Shown: positions 1 through 8,531 of the stretch, piece after piece
Position numbering within the stretch: position 1 is the first letter of the stretch
Layout: every line of letters starts with the position of its first letter
Assembly (NCBI RefSeq): GCF_001267405.1
Contig: NZ_CP012369.1
Coordinates: forward strand, 1,948,001 to 2,012,000
Source: Moorella thermoacetica
GTDB taxonomy: Bacteria > Bacillota > DSM-521 > Neomoorellales > Neomoorellaceae
Direction of reading: 5' to 3'
Length of the DNA stretch: 64,000 nucleotides
Notes under the pieces: model-generated
Database searches by the model: none
What the model saw: only the letters and a program-made list of their open reading frames with translations
Told to the model about the DNA's origin: nothing
Translations under genes and position numbers: made by a program

Positions 1-206
1 GGGCCCATTTTCTTGACCTGGAGAATCTTGTGGCCCTCGGACTTTAAACTCCGGGGTACATTGGCCAGGGGTTCTCCATCCTTGAGCAAGACCTCCAGGA
101 TTTCTCCGGGCTGCATCTCTTCCAGGGCCAGTTTAGTTTTGACAAAGGTTATGGGGCAACAATCCCCGGTAATATCCAGGCGCTTCGTTGCTCTAATCTC
201 TGCCAC
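1..206 (-). CDS. TusA/SirA-family sulfur carrier protein (3' end outside window)
   Basis: A GTG start at 206 follows a good GGAGG site (8-base spacing) and opens a frame that runs off the left edge after 68 codons. The product begins with the TusA signature D-I-T-G-D-C-C-P at residues 9-16, holding the sulfur-accepting Cys just before Pro, followed by a helix and G-E-I-L-E-V, the usual beta strand of the family. TusA-like proteins relay persulfide sulfur between enzymes in the cytoplasm. The start overlaps the end of the sulfite-reductase-like gene by 14 bases, so the two are translationally coupled and probably act in one sulfur-transfer route. The family call is firm; the specific partner is inferred from context. 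Confidence 0.8.
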   Translation of the reverse strand, partial: MAEIRATKRLDITGDCCPITFVKTKLALEEMQPGEILEVLLKDGEPLANVPRSLKSEGHKILQVKKMG

Positions 207-1092
207 CTGCAGCGACCTCCTCCCTGAATTGAGGGGGAATTAACTCCCGGAATCCACCACTACCAAGGCGTTCAATTGTGTCTGCAAGGCGCTCGTTTCC
301 TTGCCGGTATTTGATAAAAACCTGTAAGATAGAGTTGATGCGAGGGATTACCTCGTCCTCCGGGATGAAATCAAACAGCCTGTCCCCCAGCCGAGGCCGG
401 CGTCCCATTTTACCTCCGGCATAAAGGACGAAGCCCCTGGCACCCGCTGTCCAGGCGCCCGTTGGGCAGGAGGCTACGCAGGCCCCATCACCACAGCATT
501 TCTGCCGATCAATGGTTACCCTGTCGGCAATAATCTTAATAGCGCCCCCGGGGCATATGGACTGGCAAAGGCCGCACAAACTGCAGCGGTCGGCCGCCAG
601 CTGGGGGTAAACGACACCCTGCAGGCCGATATCGTTTTCCCGCGGTTTGGTGCAGGCGTTATGGCAGCCGGCGATGGCAATCTTAAACTTAACCGGTACA
701 TCGCGGCCGAAAAAGGCCTGATCCACTTGCCGGGCCATCTCCCGGGTGTCTACCACACCGTTGGGACAGACTTCCTTCCCCGGGCAACCGACGATAGATC
801 GTATCCGCGGGCCGCAGGCACCCGGCAACAGTTGCAGGGTCTGGATTTCGGCGATCAACGCCTGGTAATCCGCCAGCCTGACGCCGGGAATTTCTACACC
901 CTGACGGGTGGTCAGGTGCACCTCGCCCCGGCCGTATTTCCTGGCCAGCCGGGCGATATTCTCCAGATCCCGGCTGGTCAAATGGCCGCCGATACTCCGT
1001 AGCCGCATGATAAAAAGGTCGGGACCCTGCTGTCTGATAAAGCCGCCCTTTTTTAGTTGATTAAAATCAATATCCTTATAATCGTTGGTCAT
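193..1092 (-). CDS. Small siroheme sulfite/nitrite reductase-like protein with two [4Fe-4S] ferredoxin motifs
   Basis: About 299 residues. The middle carries the siroheme/[4Fe-4S] ligand pattern C-P-G-K-E-V-C and, about 45 residues on, C-H-N-A-C. A ferredoxin domain follows with C-S-L-C-G-L-C-Q-S-I-C-P and a second set in which C-G-D-G-A-C-V-A-S-C-P is visible. The layout matches short sulfite-reductase-like proteins of anaerobes (AsrC-like), which reduce sulfite or a similar oxyanion with ferredoxin electrons. I chose ATG 1092, preceded by AGGTGA, over the ATG at 1125 because the latter would overlap the upstream gene. It lies between a ThiF-like E1 and a TusA-like carrier, which points to assimilatory sulfur transfer. 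The true substrate cannot be read from sequence. Confidence 0.8.
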   Translation of the reverse strand: MTNDYKDIDFNQLKKGGFIRQQGPDLFIMRLRSIGGHLTSRDLENIARLARKYGRGEVHLTTRQGVEIPGVRLADYQALIAEIQTLQLLPGACGPRIRSIVGCPGKEVCPNGVVDTREMARQVDQAFFGRDVPVKFKIAIAGCHNACTKPRENDIGLQGVVYPQLAADRCSLCGLCQSICPGGAIKIIADRVTIDRQKCCGDGACVASCPTGAWTAGARGFVLYAGGKMGRRPRLGDRLFDFIPEDEVIPRINSILQVFIKYRQGNERLADTIERLGSGGFRELIPPQFREEVAAGGRD

Positions 1093-1100
1093 AGCAGGCT

Positions 1101-1910
1101 TCACCTGCCGCATTGAGTTTCGCAAACAAAAGTATACTCTTCCAGTTCCCGGATGCTGGGGTTATCGCCGCAGACAGGACAGTCGGGATTGCGTTCGGCC
1201 TTGATCTCGCGGAAGCGCATCTCCAGGGCATTATAAATCAATAGCCTGCCGGTAAGGGTTTCCCCCGTTGCCAGCAATATCTTCAGGACTTCCGTGGCCT
1301 GGATACAGCCGATAACGCCTGGTACCGGGCCGACCACCCCGGCTTCCTGACAGCTCGGTACGGCTCCGGGCGGAGGCGGGTCGGGAAAGATGCAACGGTA
1401 GCAGGGTCCCTGGCCGGGCTTGATGGTCATGACCAGCCCGTCCCACTGCAGAACGCCCGCCTCGACCAGGGTTTTACCCGTCATGACACAGGCGTCATTG
1501 AGCAGATAACGGGTAGGAAAGTTATCGACGCCATCAACAATAACGTCATAATCGCGGATAATATCCAGGATATTCTCTTTACCCAGCCTCAGCGGGTAGG
1601 TGTTTATGGTCAGCGCTGGATTTAAGGCCAGGAGGGTTTCCCGGGCGGATTCCGCCTTGGGCTGCCCGAGACGACCGGTGGTGTGGAGAATCTGGCGCTG
1701 CAGGTTGGACAGGTCGACGTTATCGCTGTCGATTATCCCCAGGGTACCGACCCCGGCCGCCGCCAGGTAGTAGGCTACCGGCGAGCCAAGGCCCCCGGCG
1801 CCGACAATCAGGACTTTTCCCTGTTTGAGCCTTTCCTGACCCCGGCCGCCGATGTTCTTGAGGATAATTTGCCGGCTGTAGCGCTCTATCTCTTCATTTG
1901 ATAAGGCCAT
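1101..1910 (-). CDS. ThiF/MoeB/HesA-family E1-like adenylyltransferase for a sulfur-carrier protein
   Basis: 269 residues. The N-terminal nucleotide-binding loop G-A-G-G-L-G-S-P-V is at about residues 37-45, followed by the D-x-D-x-V-D-L-S-N-L-Q-R-Q segment that contacts ATP. A C-Y-R-C pair and a later C-P-V-C pair form the structural zinc site. E1-like enzymes of this family adenylate the C-terminal Gly-Gly of a ubiquitin-like sulfur carrier so that it can be thiocarboxylated. No ThiS/MoaD-like carrier is in the window; it may lie beyond the left edge. The gene is the first visible one of the minus-strand sulfur operon and diverges from cysK. A decayed copy of its start lies at 8768-8957. 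Confidence 0.87.
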   Translation of the reverse strand: MALSNEEIERYSRQIILKNIGGRGQERLKQGKVLIVGAGGLGSPVAYYLAAAGVGTLGIIDSDNVDLSNLQRQILHTTGRLGQPKAESARETLLALNPALTINTYPLRLGKENILDIIRDYDVIVDGVDNFPTRYLLNDACVMTGKTLVEAGVLQWDGLVMTIKPGQGPCYRCIFPDPPPPGAVPSCQEAGVVGPVPGVIGCIQATEVLKILLATGETLTGRLLIYNALEMRFREIKAERNPDCPVCGDNPSIRELEEYTFVCETQCGR

Positions 1911-2001
1911 GCCCCCGCCCCCAATCTTGAGTAAACTTATCGGGTTGCATTGATTATATCAAGATCTAACGCCAAGGTCAAGAAAATATTTTTAACAATA
2001 T

Positions 2002-2017
2002 CCTGTCAATGGACAGG
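2002..2017. promoter_or_regulatory. Perfect inverted repeat in the thiF-like/cysK intergenic region
   Basis: CCTGTC-AATG-GACAGG is a perfect 6-bp palindrome with a 4-base centre. One of its half-sites recurs as TTGACAGG at 2181-2188, between the cysK promoter and its SD site. The AT-rich 1911-2229 interval between two sulfur operons is where an operator would be expected. The palindrome and the repeated half-site are seen; a role as an operator is inference, and no regulator can be named. Confidence 0.4.
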
Positions 2018-2126
2018 GAAAATTTTATATCAAATGTTTCTCTTCATATATTAACATTTTCCCCAGTCTATTTACACTCTGACCATATGACAATCAAGCT
2101 CCGATAAAATATTTTTTAGCCAGGTA

Positions 2127-2155
2127 TTGACCAGTGTATAGTAAATCGATAGAAT
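2127..2155 (+). promoter_or_regulatory. SigA-type promoter for cysK
   Basis: A -35 box TTGACC (2127-2132) and a -10 box TAGAAT (2150-2155) are separated by exactly 17 bases. They lie about 75 bases upstream of the cysK start in AT-rich DNA. The same -10 hexamer is used in the promoter ahead of the yezD-like gene at 9847-9875. Confidence 0.65.
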
Positions 2156-2229
2156 TACTTTAAAAACAATTTCAAGTAACTTGACAGGAATATTGTACTA
2201 TTGAGTTGCTTGTAAAGGAGAGGATACTG

Positions 2230-3156
2230 GTGGGTCGTATTTACCAGAACATCACCCAGCTTATCGGTGGTACCCCGATCGTCAAGCTCCACCGTATGAA
2301 TCCAAGCGAAGCAGAAGTTCTGGTCAAGCTGGAACTTTTTAACCCCGGCGGAAGTATCAAAGATCGTATCGCCTTAGCCATGATTGAAGACGCCGAAGAG
2401 CGGGGGCTCCTGGACAAAGACACCGTTATTATTGAACCGACCAGTGGCAATACCGGCATCGGCCTGGCCATGGTGGCCGCGGCACGGGGATACAAATTGA
2501 TCCTAACCATGCCGGAAACCATGAGCCAGGAACGGCGTCAGCTTCTCAAGGGCTTCGGTGCCGAGCTGGTCCTCACGCCGGGGGCCGAGGGGATGAAGGG
2601 GGCCATCCGCCGGGCCGAAGAGCTGGCTGCCACCTATCCCCGGGCCTTCATCCCCCAGCAGTTTGAAAATCCCGCCAACCCGGCCGCCCATCGCCATACT
2701 ACCGCTGCTGAGATCTATGACGCTACCGACGGGCAGCTGGATATCCTGGTCTGTGGTGTCAGTACCGGCGGGACCATCACCGGCACCGGCGAAGTTTTAA
2801 AAGAACGGATACCCGGACTGCAGGTAGTAGCTGTCGAACCGGCTTCATCCCCTGTCCTTTCCGGCGGTATGGCCGGACCCCATAAAATCCAGGGTATAGG
2901 CGCGGGGTTTGTTCCGGAAATTCTCAATATCGACGTTATCGACGAGATTATCCAGGTTACGGACGAGGAAGCCATTGATACTGCTCGACGGCTGGCCAGG
3001 GAAGAGGGTATTATGGTCGGCATATCTTCCGGGGCCGCCTGCTGGGCAGCCCTGCGCCTGGCCGCCCGCCCGGAAAACGCCGGCAAGCGTATCCTGGCAG
3101 TGCTACCCGACACCGGTGAACGCTACCTGTCTACCTCGCTTTTCCAGGAGATTTAA
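2230..3156 (+). CDS. cysK: Cysteine synthase A (O-acetylserine sulfhydrylase)
   Basis: 308 residues from GTG 2230, which sits 8 bases after AGGAGA; the upstream in-frame codons precede the SD site. It is a PLP enzyme of the CysK fold: Lys in G-G-S-I-K-D-R near residue 44 binds PLP, T-S-G-N-T-G near 71-76 binds the substrate carboxylate, [12 protein letters not shown] binds the PLP phosphate, and S-S-G-A-A near the C-terminus completes the active site. It makes cysteine from O-acetylserine and sulfide in the cytoplasm. Its divergence from a sulfite-reductase-like/TusA/E1 operon fits assimilation of the sulfide made there. cooS follows after 50 bases. Confidence 0.93.
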   Translation: MGRIYQNITQLIGGTPIVKLHRMNPSEAEVLVKLELFNPGGSIKDRIALAMIEDAEERGLLDKDTVIIEPTSGNTGIGLAMVAAARGYKLILTMPETMSQERRQLLKGFGAELVLTPGAEGMKGAIRRAEELAATYPRAFIPQQFENPANPAAHRHTTAAEIYDATDGQLDILVCGVSTGGTITGTGEVLKERIPGLQVVAVEPASSPVLSGGMAGPHKIQGIGAGFVPEILNIDVIDEIIQVTDEEAIDTARRLAREEGIMVGISSGAACWAALRLAARPENAGKRILAVLPDTGERYLSTSLFQEI

Positions 3157-3206
3157 AGGTCAACATAAAAATATTAAAAGCTATTTATGGAGGAAGCCAA
3201 TCACTG

Positions 3207-5174
3207 ATGAAATACTCCTATCCCATACTGAACGCCGAAATGCCTGGACGTGAAGATGTGCTCCGATTAACTCCCAACCCGGCCAGTAAAGACCTCCTTG
3301 AGTACCTGCATCAAGAAGGCGTTGAAACCTGGTTGGATAGGTACGAAGCCCAGCAACCCATGTGTGGTTACGGCCTGCGGGGTCTCTGCTGCCGCATGTG
3401 CCAGTGGGGTCCCTGCCGCCTGGATAATAAGCGGCAGAGGGGAATTTGCGGCCGGGATCTGAGCACCGTCATCATGGCCAACCTGGTACGCTCCCTTGTG
3501 GCCGGCCTGGCCGCCCATGGCCGCCACGCCCATGAAGTAATCCTTACGATAATGGCGGCCGCCGAAGGGAAGGCTAACTTGCCTCTGAAGGGAGAGGAAC
3601 GGGTGCTGGATGTGGCCAACCGCCTCGGGCTTACAACCGACGGGCGAACGATAAAGGAAATAGCCCGGGAAGTGGCGGAGGTACTCCTGGAGGACCTGGG
3701 CCGTCTGACCATGACCCCCATCCGCATCTTGACGGCCTACGCGCCCCGGGAAAGGATAGAAACCTGGCAAACCCTCGGGGTGCTGCCCCGCTCCGGAGCC
3801 TATGAAATTATGGAAACCTTGCATATGACAACCCTGGGCGGAACCAGTGACTGGACTTCCCTGACAGAGCAAGAGCTCCGGGCGGCCCTGGCCTATTGCT
3901 ACAGTACTCTGTTCGGTAGTTCCCTGGCTACAGAGATGCTTTTCGGCATACCCCGGCCGAAGGTAGCCACGGTAAATTACGGCATCCTCAAGGAAGATCA
4001 CGTTAACATCCTTATCCACGGTCATTCCCCGGTCATGGTGGAAAAAATCCTGGAGAAAATCCGCACCCCCGAAATCCAGGAGTTGGCCAGAAAGGCAGGG
4101 GCCAAGGGTATAGTCGTCGGTGGCATGTGCTGTACCGGTGAAGAATTACTGGCCCGTTACGGTGTTCCTACGGTGACCAACATCATGGGCCAGGAGCTAG
4201 CCCTGGGAACCGGGGCCGTTGACACTGTAGTAGTAGATATGCAGTGCGTCATTCCCGGTATGAAGATAGTTGCCGATTGCTTTGGCACCCAGGTAATCAC
4301 CACCTGCAACTCCAACCGTATCCCCGGGGCCATCCACATTCCCTTCGACCCGGAAAATCCCGAAGGGCTGGACGAAGACGCCCTCAAGGTGGCGCGCCTG
4401 GCGGTAGAAGCCTTCGCCCACCGTGACCGCAGTAAAATGCATATTCCCCGGGAAACCACAGAAGCCATGGTCGGCTGGAGTTACGAGGCGATAGTTGACA
4501 CCTTCGGGGGCCTTAAAGGCCTGCTAGAGCTTTTACGGGAAGGAAAAATTAAAGGCATCGCTACGGTGGTGGGTTGCAATACGCCGAAGGTACCGTATGA
4601 ATTCAACCATGTTACCATCGTTCGGAGGCTTATCGAAAGCGACATCCTGGTTACCACTACCGGCTGCTGCTCCCACGCCCTCCTGAACGCCGGCCTGTGC
4701 TCACCCGCAGCAGCCAGCCAGGCCGGTCCCGGCCTCCAGGAGGTTTGCCGGTCCAGGGGCATCCCGCCGGTCCTGGCGGTGGGGGGCTGTGTGGACAATA
4801 CCAGAACCCTCCGGCTTTTTATCGACCTGGCCGAGGAGGCTGGCGTAGCCATGCCAAAAATGCCCTTTGTCTTTGTCGGGCCGGAACCCGGCAATGAAAA
4901 GACGGTGGGACAAGGGGTAACCTTTCTGGCCCACGGTATATCCAATGTCATCGGTTTCCCCGGTCCCATCCCCGTTCCCCTGCCCCGGCCCGTGGCAGGG
5001 GCTGCCCCCGACGAATACGACCGGGGTAGCAACCCGGTAGCTGACTTTTTTGCCGGCGACGGCTTATATGAAAAAGTAGGAGCACGGATCTATACCGAAC
5101 CCTATCCCAAGCTGGCGGCCCAGACCATCCGCATGCTAATCAGGCGCCAGAGGCTGGCGCTGGGGTGGAAGTAG
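3207..5174 (+). CDS. cooS: Anaerobic Ni-Fe-S carbon monoxide dehydrogenase, catalytic subunit
   Basis: 655 residues, usual CooS length. The N-terminal Cys cluster (C-G-Y-G-L-R-G-L-C-C, then C-Q-W-G-P-C and G-I-C-G, about residues 53-83) supplies the D and B [4Fe-4S] clusters. All expected C-cluster ligand segments are seen: H-G-H-S-P, G-M-C-C-T-G, D-M-Q-C, G-C-N-T, T-T-G-C-C-S and G-G-C-V-D-N. The enzyme interconverts CO and CO2 with ferredoxin-type carriers. No cooF ferredoxin, cooC insertase or acetyl-CoA synthase subunit is adjacent, so this is an orphan CODH rather than the acs operon. The ATG follows GGAGG by 13 bases, a rather long spacing. An importer operon follows directly. Confidence 0.95.
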   Translation: MKYSYPILNAEMPGREDVLRLTPNPASKDLLEYLHQEGVETWLDRYEAQQPMCGYGLRGLCCRMCQWGPCRLDNKRQRGICGRDLSTVIMANLVRSLVAGLAAHGRHAHEVILTIMAAAEGKANLPLKGEERVLDVANRLGLTTDGRTIKEIAREVAEVLLEDLGRLTMTPIRILTAYAPRERIETWQTLGVLPRSGAYEIMETLHMTTLGGTSDWTSLTEQELRAALAYCYSTLFGSSLATEMLFGIPRPKVATVNYGILKEDHVNILIHGHSPVMVEKILEKIRTPEIQELARKAGAKGIVVGGMCCTGEELLARYGVPTVTNIMGQELALGTGAVDTVVVDMQCVIPGMKIVADCFGTQVITTCNSNRIPGAIHIPFDPENPEGLDEDALKVARLAVEAFAHRDRSKMHIPRETTEAMVGWSYEAIVDTFGGLKGLLELLREGKIKGIATVVGCNTPKVPYEFNHVTIVRRLIESDILVTTTGCCSHALLNAGLCSPAAASQAGPGLQEVCRSRGIPPVLAVGGCVDNTRTLRLFIDLAEEAGVAMPKMPFVFVGPEPGNEKTVGQGVTFLAHGISNVIGFPGPIPVPLPRPVAGAAPDEYDRGSNPVADFFAGDGLYEKVGARIYTEPYPKLAAQTIRMLIRRQRLALGWK

Positions 5175-5249
5175 CCGCCCCTTCTTTTAGGCCGTCGAAA
5201 GCTCTGATCGAATTGTTCTTTTACAGCATCCAAAGGAGCGGAAAAGGTT

Positions 5250-6257
5250 ATGAAGGTGATGCCAAGAACTGTTACCCTGATTTTGGTCCTAACGCTGACC
5301 GCCGGCCTTCTGGCCGGCTGCGGTTCCCAAAAAACCGCAACTTCTGGCGAAAAACCCGTAATCAAAATAGGCTACCTGCCCATTACCCATTCCCTTCCAC
5401 TGGTAGTGGCCGATGCCCGGCATAAATCCGACTTTAACAACTTCCGGCTGGAGCTGGTTAAATTCGGCTCCTGGCCGGATCTTACTGAGGCCTTAAATTC
5501 CGGCCAGATCCAGGGAGCTATCACCATGCTGGAGCTGGCTCTGGCAAGTAAGGCCAAAGGTATTCCCGTTGAAGTAGTGTTGTTAAGCCACAAAAACGGT
5601 GATGTTCTGGTGGCCGCCCCTCCGATTAAAGATGTAAAAGATTTAAAAGGAAAAAGGGTGGCCATCCCCCACCGCCTGTCCGGTCATAATATTCTTTTAT
5701 ACAAGGCCCTGCAGCAGGCGGGCCTGGCTTACAGCGACGTCCAGGAGGTAGAAATGGCCCCGCCGGAAATGGCCGCCGCCCTGGCCAGGGGCGAAGTGGC
5801 GGCCTACGTGGTAGCCGAACCCTTCGGCGCCCAGGCAGTGGTAGCTGGCACGGGACGGGTACTAAAACGGGCCCAAGATATAATCCCAGGCTGGGAGTGC
5901 TGTGGCCTGGTTATAAACCAGCAGTTGGTCAGGGAAAATCCGGCCGCCGTCCAGGAACTGGTCGGCAGCCTGGTAGACACCGGTCATTATATAATGAGCG
6001 ATCGCAGGACGGCCATCGAAATGGCCCGGCCGTATATACCAGTGGCCAGGGAAACCTTGGAGCAGTCCCTGCAGTGGATCGATTATAGCGATCTCATGCC
6101 TACAACAGAGGGACTGGCCAGGATCGAACAGTACCTCAAAGAAATACCCTGGGATGGCCAGCCGGGACGCCTGTTACCTGGTGGAGAAATTAAACTGGAA
6201 GAACTGGTCGACGACCGCTTCGCCCGGCAGGCCATATTACCTACGCCGAAAAATTGA
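5250..6257 (+). CDS. NitT/TauT-type ABC transporter substrate-binding lipoprotein
   Basis: 335 residues. A signal peptide with lipobox L-L-A-G-C (Cys near residue 23) anchors it to the outer face of the membrane. The mature part starts I-K-I-G-Y-L-P-I-T-H-S-L-P, typical of SsuA/TauA/NrtA-like binding proteins, and keeps the segment V-A-Y-V-V-A-E-P-F-G near the middle. Such proteins deliver anions such as sulfonates, nitrate or bicarbonate, or pyrimidine-type compounds, to the permease. The substrate cannot be assigned here. SD AAGGAG lies upstream; permease and ATPase follow in the same direction, and cooS precedes it by 75 bases. Confidence 0.85.
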   Translation: MKVMPRTVTLILVLTLTAGLLAGCGSQKTATSGEKPVIKIGYLPITHSLPLVVADARHKSDFNNFRLELVKFGSWPDLTEALNSGQIQGAITMLELALASKAKGIPVEVVLLSHKNGDVLVAAPPIKDVKDLKGKRVAIPHRLSGHNILLYKALQQAGLAYSDVQEVEMAPPEMAAALARGEVAAYVVAEPFGAQAVVAGTGRVLKRAQDIIPGWECCGLVINQQLVRENPAAVQELVGSLVDTGHYIMSDRRTAIEMARPYIPVARETLEQSLQWIDYSDLMPTTEGLARIEQYLKEIPWDGQPGRLLPGGEIKLEELVDDRFARQAILPTPKN

Positions 6258-6309
6258 TCCAGATCTCTGTAGCAAACGCCCCTGCCCCTGATGAAAGGAG
6301 AATCGTCCC

Positions 6310-7095
6310 TTGCAGCGCGTAGAACGCTTTTTTCTCTCCCTGGCCGGGTTGGCCGGCGCCTTAACTCTCTGGCAGGTTTTTGCTTGGACCGGCCTGTATC
6401 CCCGCTACCTATTTCCCTGGCCCGGGGATGTTCTCCAGAGCCTCAGCCAGCAGCTTCACCAGGGAGTTCTGGGAGAGCATATTGCCGTCAGCCTCTTCCG
6501 CTTCTTCAGCGGCTACCTGGTAGCTGCCGTCGTAGCCATTCCCCTGGGGCTCTTGCTGGGCTGGTCGCGGCGGCTGTGGATCGCAGTCGACCCCCTGGTG
6601 CAGGTATTGCGACCTATTTCACCCATCGCCTGGCTGCCCCTGGTCACCTTGTGGTTCGGCATCGGGGACCTGCCGGCCATAGTCATCATCTTTATGGCCT
6701 CCTTCTACCCTATCCTGCTGGGTACGATCGCGGCCGTGAAAAATGTAGACCCGGTTTATATAAAGGTGGCAAAAAATTTCGGTGCCTCGGGTAGCCACAT
6801 TCTCTGGCGGGTAATCGTCCCCGCCGCTTTTCCCTACATTACCATGGGCCTCCACTTCGCTCTTGGTACTGCCTGGATCTTCCTGGTTGCCGGCGAGATG
6901 ATGGGGGTCAGGTCGGGCCTGGGCTTTCTCATTATCGACGCCCGCAACAGCATGGATACCGGGCTGGTGATAGCTGGGATGCTGGTCATCGGGCTCCTTG
7001 GTTTGGCCATTGACCGCCTGTTCGGCTGGCTGGAACGCCTGGCCTGCCGGCGCTGGGGCATAATGGAAGAGGAGGGATCACGTTGGCCGCGATAA
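6310..7095 (+). CDS. NitT/TauT-type ABC transporter permease
   Basis: 261 residues, starting at TTG 6310 nine bases after AAGGAG. About six hydrophobic segments are visible. The binding-protein-dependent transport signature loop is present (V-A-K-N-F-G-A-S-G-S-H-I-L-W-R, EAA motif), as is the family sequence P-I-S-P-I-A-W-L-P-L-V-T-L-W-F-G. This is the SsuC/TauC family. It forms the membrane channel for the binding protein at 5250-6257, and its 3' end overlaps the ATPase gene by 13 bases, indicating coupled translation. Confidence 0.88.
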   Translation: MQRVERFFLSLAGLAGALTLWQVFAWTGLYPRYLFPWPGDVLQSLSQQLHQGVLGEHIAVSLFRFFSGYLVAAVVAIPLGLLLGWSRRLWIAVDPLVQVLRPISPIAWLPLVTLWFGIGDLPAIVIIFMASFYPILLGTIAAVKNVDPVYIKVAKNFGASGSHILWRVIVPAAFPYITMGLHFALGTAWIFLVAGEMMGVRSGLGFLIIDARNSMDTGLVIAGMLVIGLLGLAIDRLFGWLERLACRRWGIMEEEGSRWPR

Positions 7096-7874
7096 AAATA
7101 GAAGCCAGGGGAGTAACCATGGCCTACACCGATAAGGCCGGCCGCAGCCTACCGGTGCTCCGGGAAGTCACCCTGGAGGTGCAGGAAGGTGAATTTGTCT
7201 GCCTCCTCGGGCCCAGCGGTTGCGGTAAGAGTACCCTCCTGAACATCCTGGCCGGATTCGAGATGCCGGATCAGGGGCAGGTATATATTGACGGCCGCCC
7301 GGTGACAGGGCCAGACCCCCGCTACCTCACCATCTTTCAAAATTATGGCCTCTTTCCCTGGCGCACGGTCCAGGGGAACGTAGAATACGGCCTGGAGCTA
7401 AAAGGGGTGCCTATCACCCGGCGGCGCTCCCTGGCCATGGAATATATCCGCCTGGTAGGGCTGCTGCCCTTCGCCCACCATCACCCGCGCCAGCTCTCCG
7501 GCGGCATGCAACAGAGGGTAGCCCTGGCCCGGGCGCTGGCCGTCGACCCGGAGGTCATCTTTATGGATGAGCCCTTCGGCGCCCTGGATGCTATTACCAG
7601 GATTAAAATGCAGGAAGAATTGCTGCGTATCTGGCAGCAGAAAAAGAAGACCATTGTCTTTGTCACCCACGACATCGATGAGGCAGTCTACCTGGCCGAC
7701 CGGGTAGTGCTTTTTACCTCCAACCCCGGCCGCATTAAAACCGTCATTCCCATCCCCATCAGCCGGCCGCGGGACCGAAGTTCGCCGGACTTTGCCGCCC
7801 TGCGGGATCAGATCTTCACCGCCTTTCAGATGAAACAGGAAGGCAAGCCGTGTGAGCCGGAATATTATATTTAA
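7083..7874 (+). CDS. NitT/TauT-type ABC transporter ATP-binding protein
   Basis: 263 residues from TTG 7083. Walker [10 protein letters not shown] is near residue 44, the signature L-S-G-G-M-Q-Q-R near 140, Walker B V-I-F-M-D-E-P near 160, and the switch His in F-V-T-H-D near 196. The P-W-R-T-V Q-loop segment is typical of SsuB/TauB/NrtD. It energises the importer encoded just upstream. A strong terminator ends the operon 20 bases downstream. Confidence 0.9.
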   Translation: MAAIKIEARGVTMAYTDKAGRSLPVLREVTLEVQEGEFVCLLGPSGCGKSTLLNILAGFEMPDQGQVYIDGRPVTGPDPRYLTIFQNYGLFPWRTVQGNVEYGLELKGVPITRRRSLAMEYIRLVGLLPFAHHHPRQLSGGMQQRVALARALAVDPEVIFMDEPFGALDAITRIKMQEELLRIWQQKKKTIVFVTHDIDEAVYLADRVVLFTSNPGRIKTVIPIPISRPRDRSSPDFAALRDQIFTAFQMKQEGKPCEPEYYI

Positions 7875-7894
7875 ATTTTTAAGGTTAAAGTCGC

Positions 7895-7929
7895 CCGGGG
7901 TCTGGTTTATCCGGACCCCGGACGCTTTT
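7895..7929 (+). terminator. Rho-independent terminator after the first ABC importer operon
   Basis: CCGGGGTC (7895-7902) pairs with GACCCCGG (7914-7921) across an 11-base loop, followed by ACGC and TTTT. It lies directly after the ATPase stop codon and closes the cysK-cooS-importer transcript. Confidence 0.7.
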
Positions 7930-8069
7930 ATTAAGCTGCTGATAATTACCGCTCTTTGCTTCTCTACCAGGTCGTGTAGCTTCCAGTAAGGTAAAGGCAT
8001 AAGTAACCTTGAGCTGTGAAGATATTATGAAGAAAACATGAAGAAAGTCTGAAAGATCGCATACCCATC

Positions 8070-8099
8070 TTGACACATACCCATATAGGGTAATATGCT
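8070..8099 (+). promoter_or_regulatory. Promoter with CsoR-type copper operator ahead of the small membrane protein
   Basis: TTGACA at 8070-8075 is followed by TACCC-ATATA-GGGTA (8078-8092), a perfect inverted repeat lying between the -35 box and possible -10 boxes (TAATAT 8091-8096 with 15-bp spacing, or TATGCT 8094-8099 with 18-bp spacing). TACCC...GGGTA palindromes at promoters are the usual binding sites of the copper repressor CsoR. A closely related repeat is found at the copA promoter (23073-23087). The repeat and promoter are seen; CsoR binding is inferred, and no csoR gene is in the window. Confidence 0.6.
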
Positions 8100-8144
8100 G
8101 GGACTAGACTTATGTCTAATTCACTTCCAAGAGGAGAGATGGGG

Positions 8145-8405
8145 ATGAATCACAGAAAGCACGGCTTGCTAATGCTCCTGGGTTGTGGCCTGATGATTGT
8201 GGCTGTATTTTTCTTACTGGCCCGCGGTGCAGCTGCAAATAATAGCACTGCAGGTGGTAGTTGGACCTGGCTGTTATTCTTACTATGTCCCCTGATGCAC
8301 CTTTTCATGATGGGCGGTCACAATCATGGTGAATGTCAGCATGGGGAGCACAAGGCTACCAGCAAAAATGATCAGTCCCAATCAGGAAAAACCCAGATAG
8401 AATAA
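8145..8405 (+). CDS. Small His/Cys-rich membrane protein, DUF2933-like
   Basis: 86 residues from ATG 8145, six bases after GGAGAG; ATG 8139 is also in frame but too close to the SD. Two hydrophobic segments (about residues 7-27 and 40-60) surround a short linker. The second ends in C-P-L-M-H-L-F-M-M, a motif I associate with DUF2933 proteins found near heavy-metal resistance genes. The tail carries H-N-H-G-E-C-Q-H-G-E-H, which looks suited to bind a soft metal. Together with the CsoR-like operator this suggests a role in copper stress. Function is not established; the family call is from memory of the motif. Confidence 0.65.
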   Translation: MNHRKHGLLMLLGCGLMIVAVFFLLARGAAANNSTAGGSWTWLLFLLCPLMHLFMMGGHNHGECQHGEHKATSKNDQSQSGKTQIE

Positions 8406-8427
8406 ACTAGAATAAAATAATGGAGAA

Positions 8428-8455
8428 GAGCGGCCATGTTAAAAGCCGCTCCTGT
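8428..8455 (+). terminator. Weak hairpin after the DUF2933-like gene
   Basis: GAGCGGC (8428-8434) pairs with GCCGCTC (8445-8451). Only a poor T run follows, so it may be a transcript-end stabiliser rather than a full terminator. Confidence 0.35.
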
Positions 8456-8531
8456 CAATATTAAGAGACAATTTGGCATGGACGTGGTATTTTGCGTTAT
8501 AGTAAATTGCTTCTATTTATGTTAATATTAG

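Noticed and set aside
2181-2201. TTGACA followed by TACTAT as a second cysK promoter
   Set aside because: Spacing is only about 9 bases; the 17-base pair at 2127-2155 is far better.
3267-4025. 252-codon open frame on the minus strand
   Set aside because: Antisense shadow of cooS; no SD and composition unlike real proteins.
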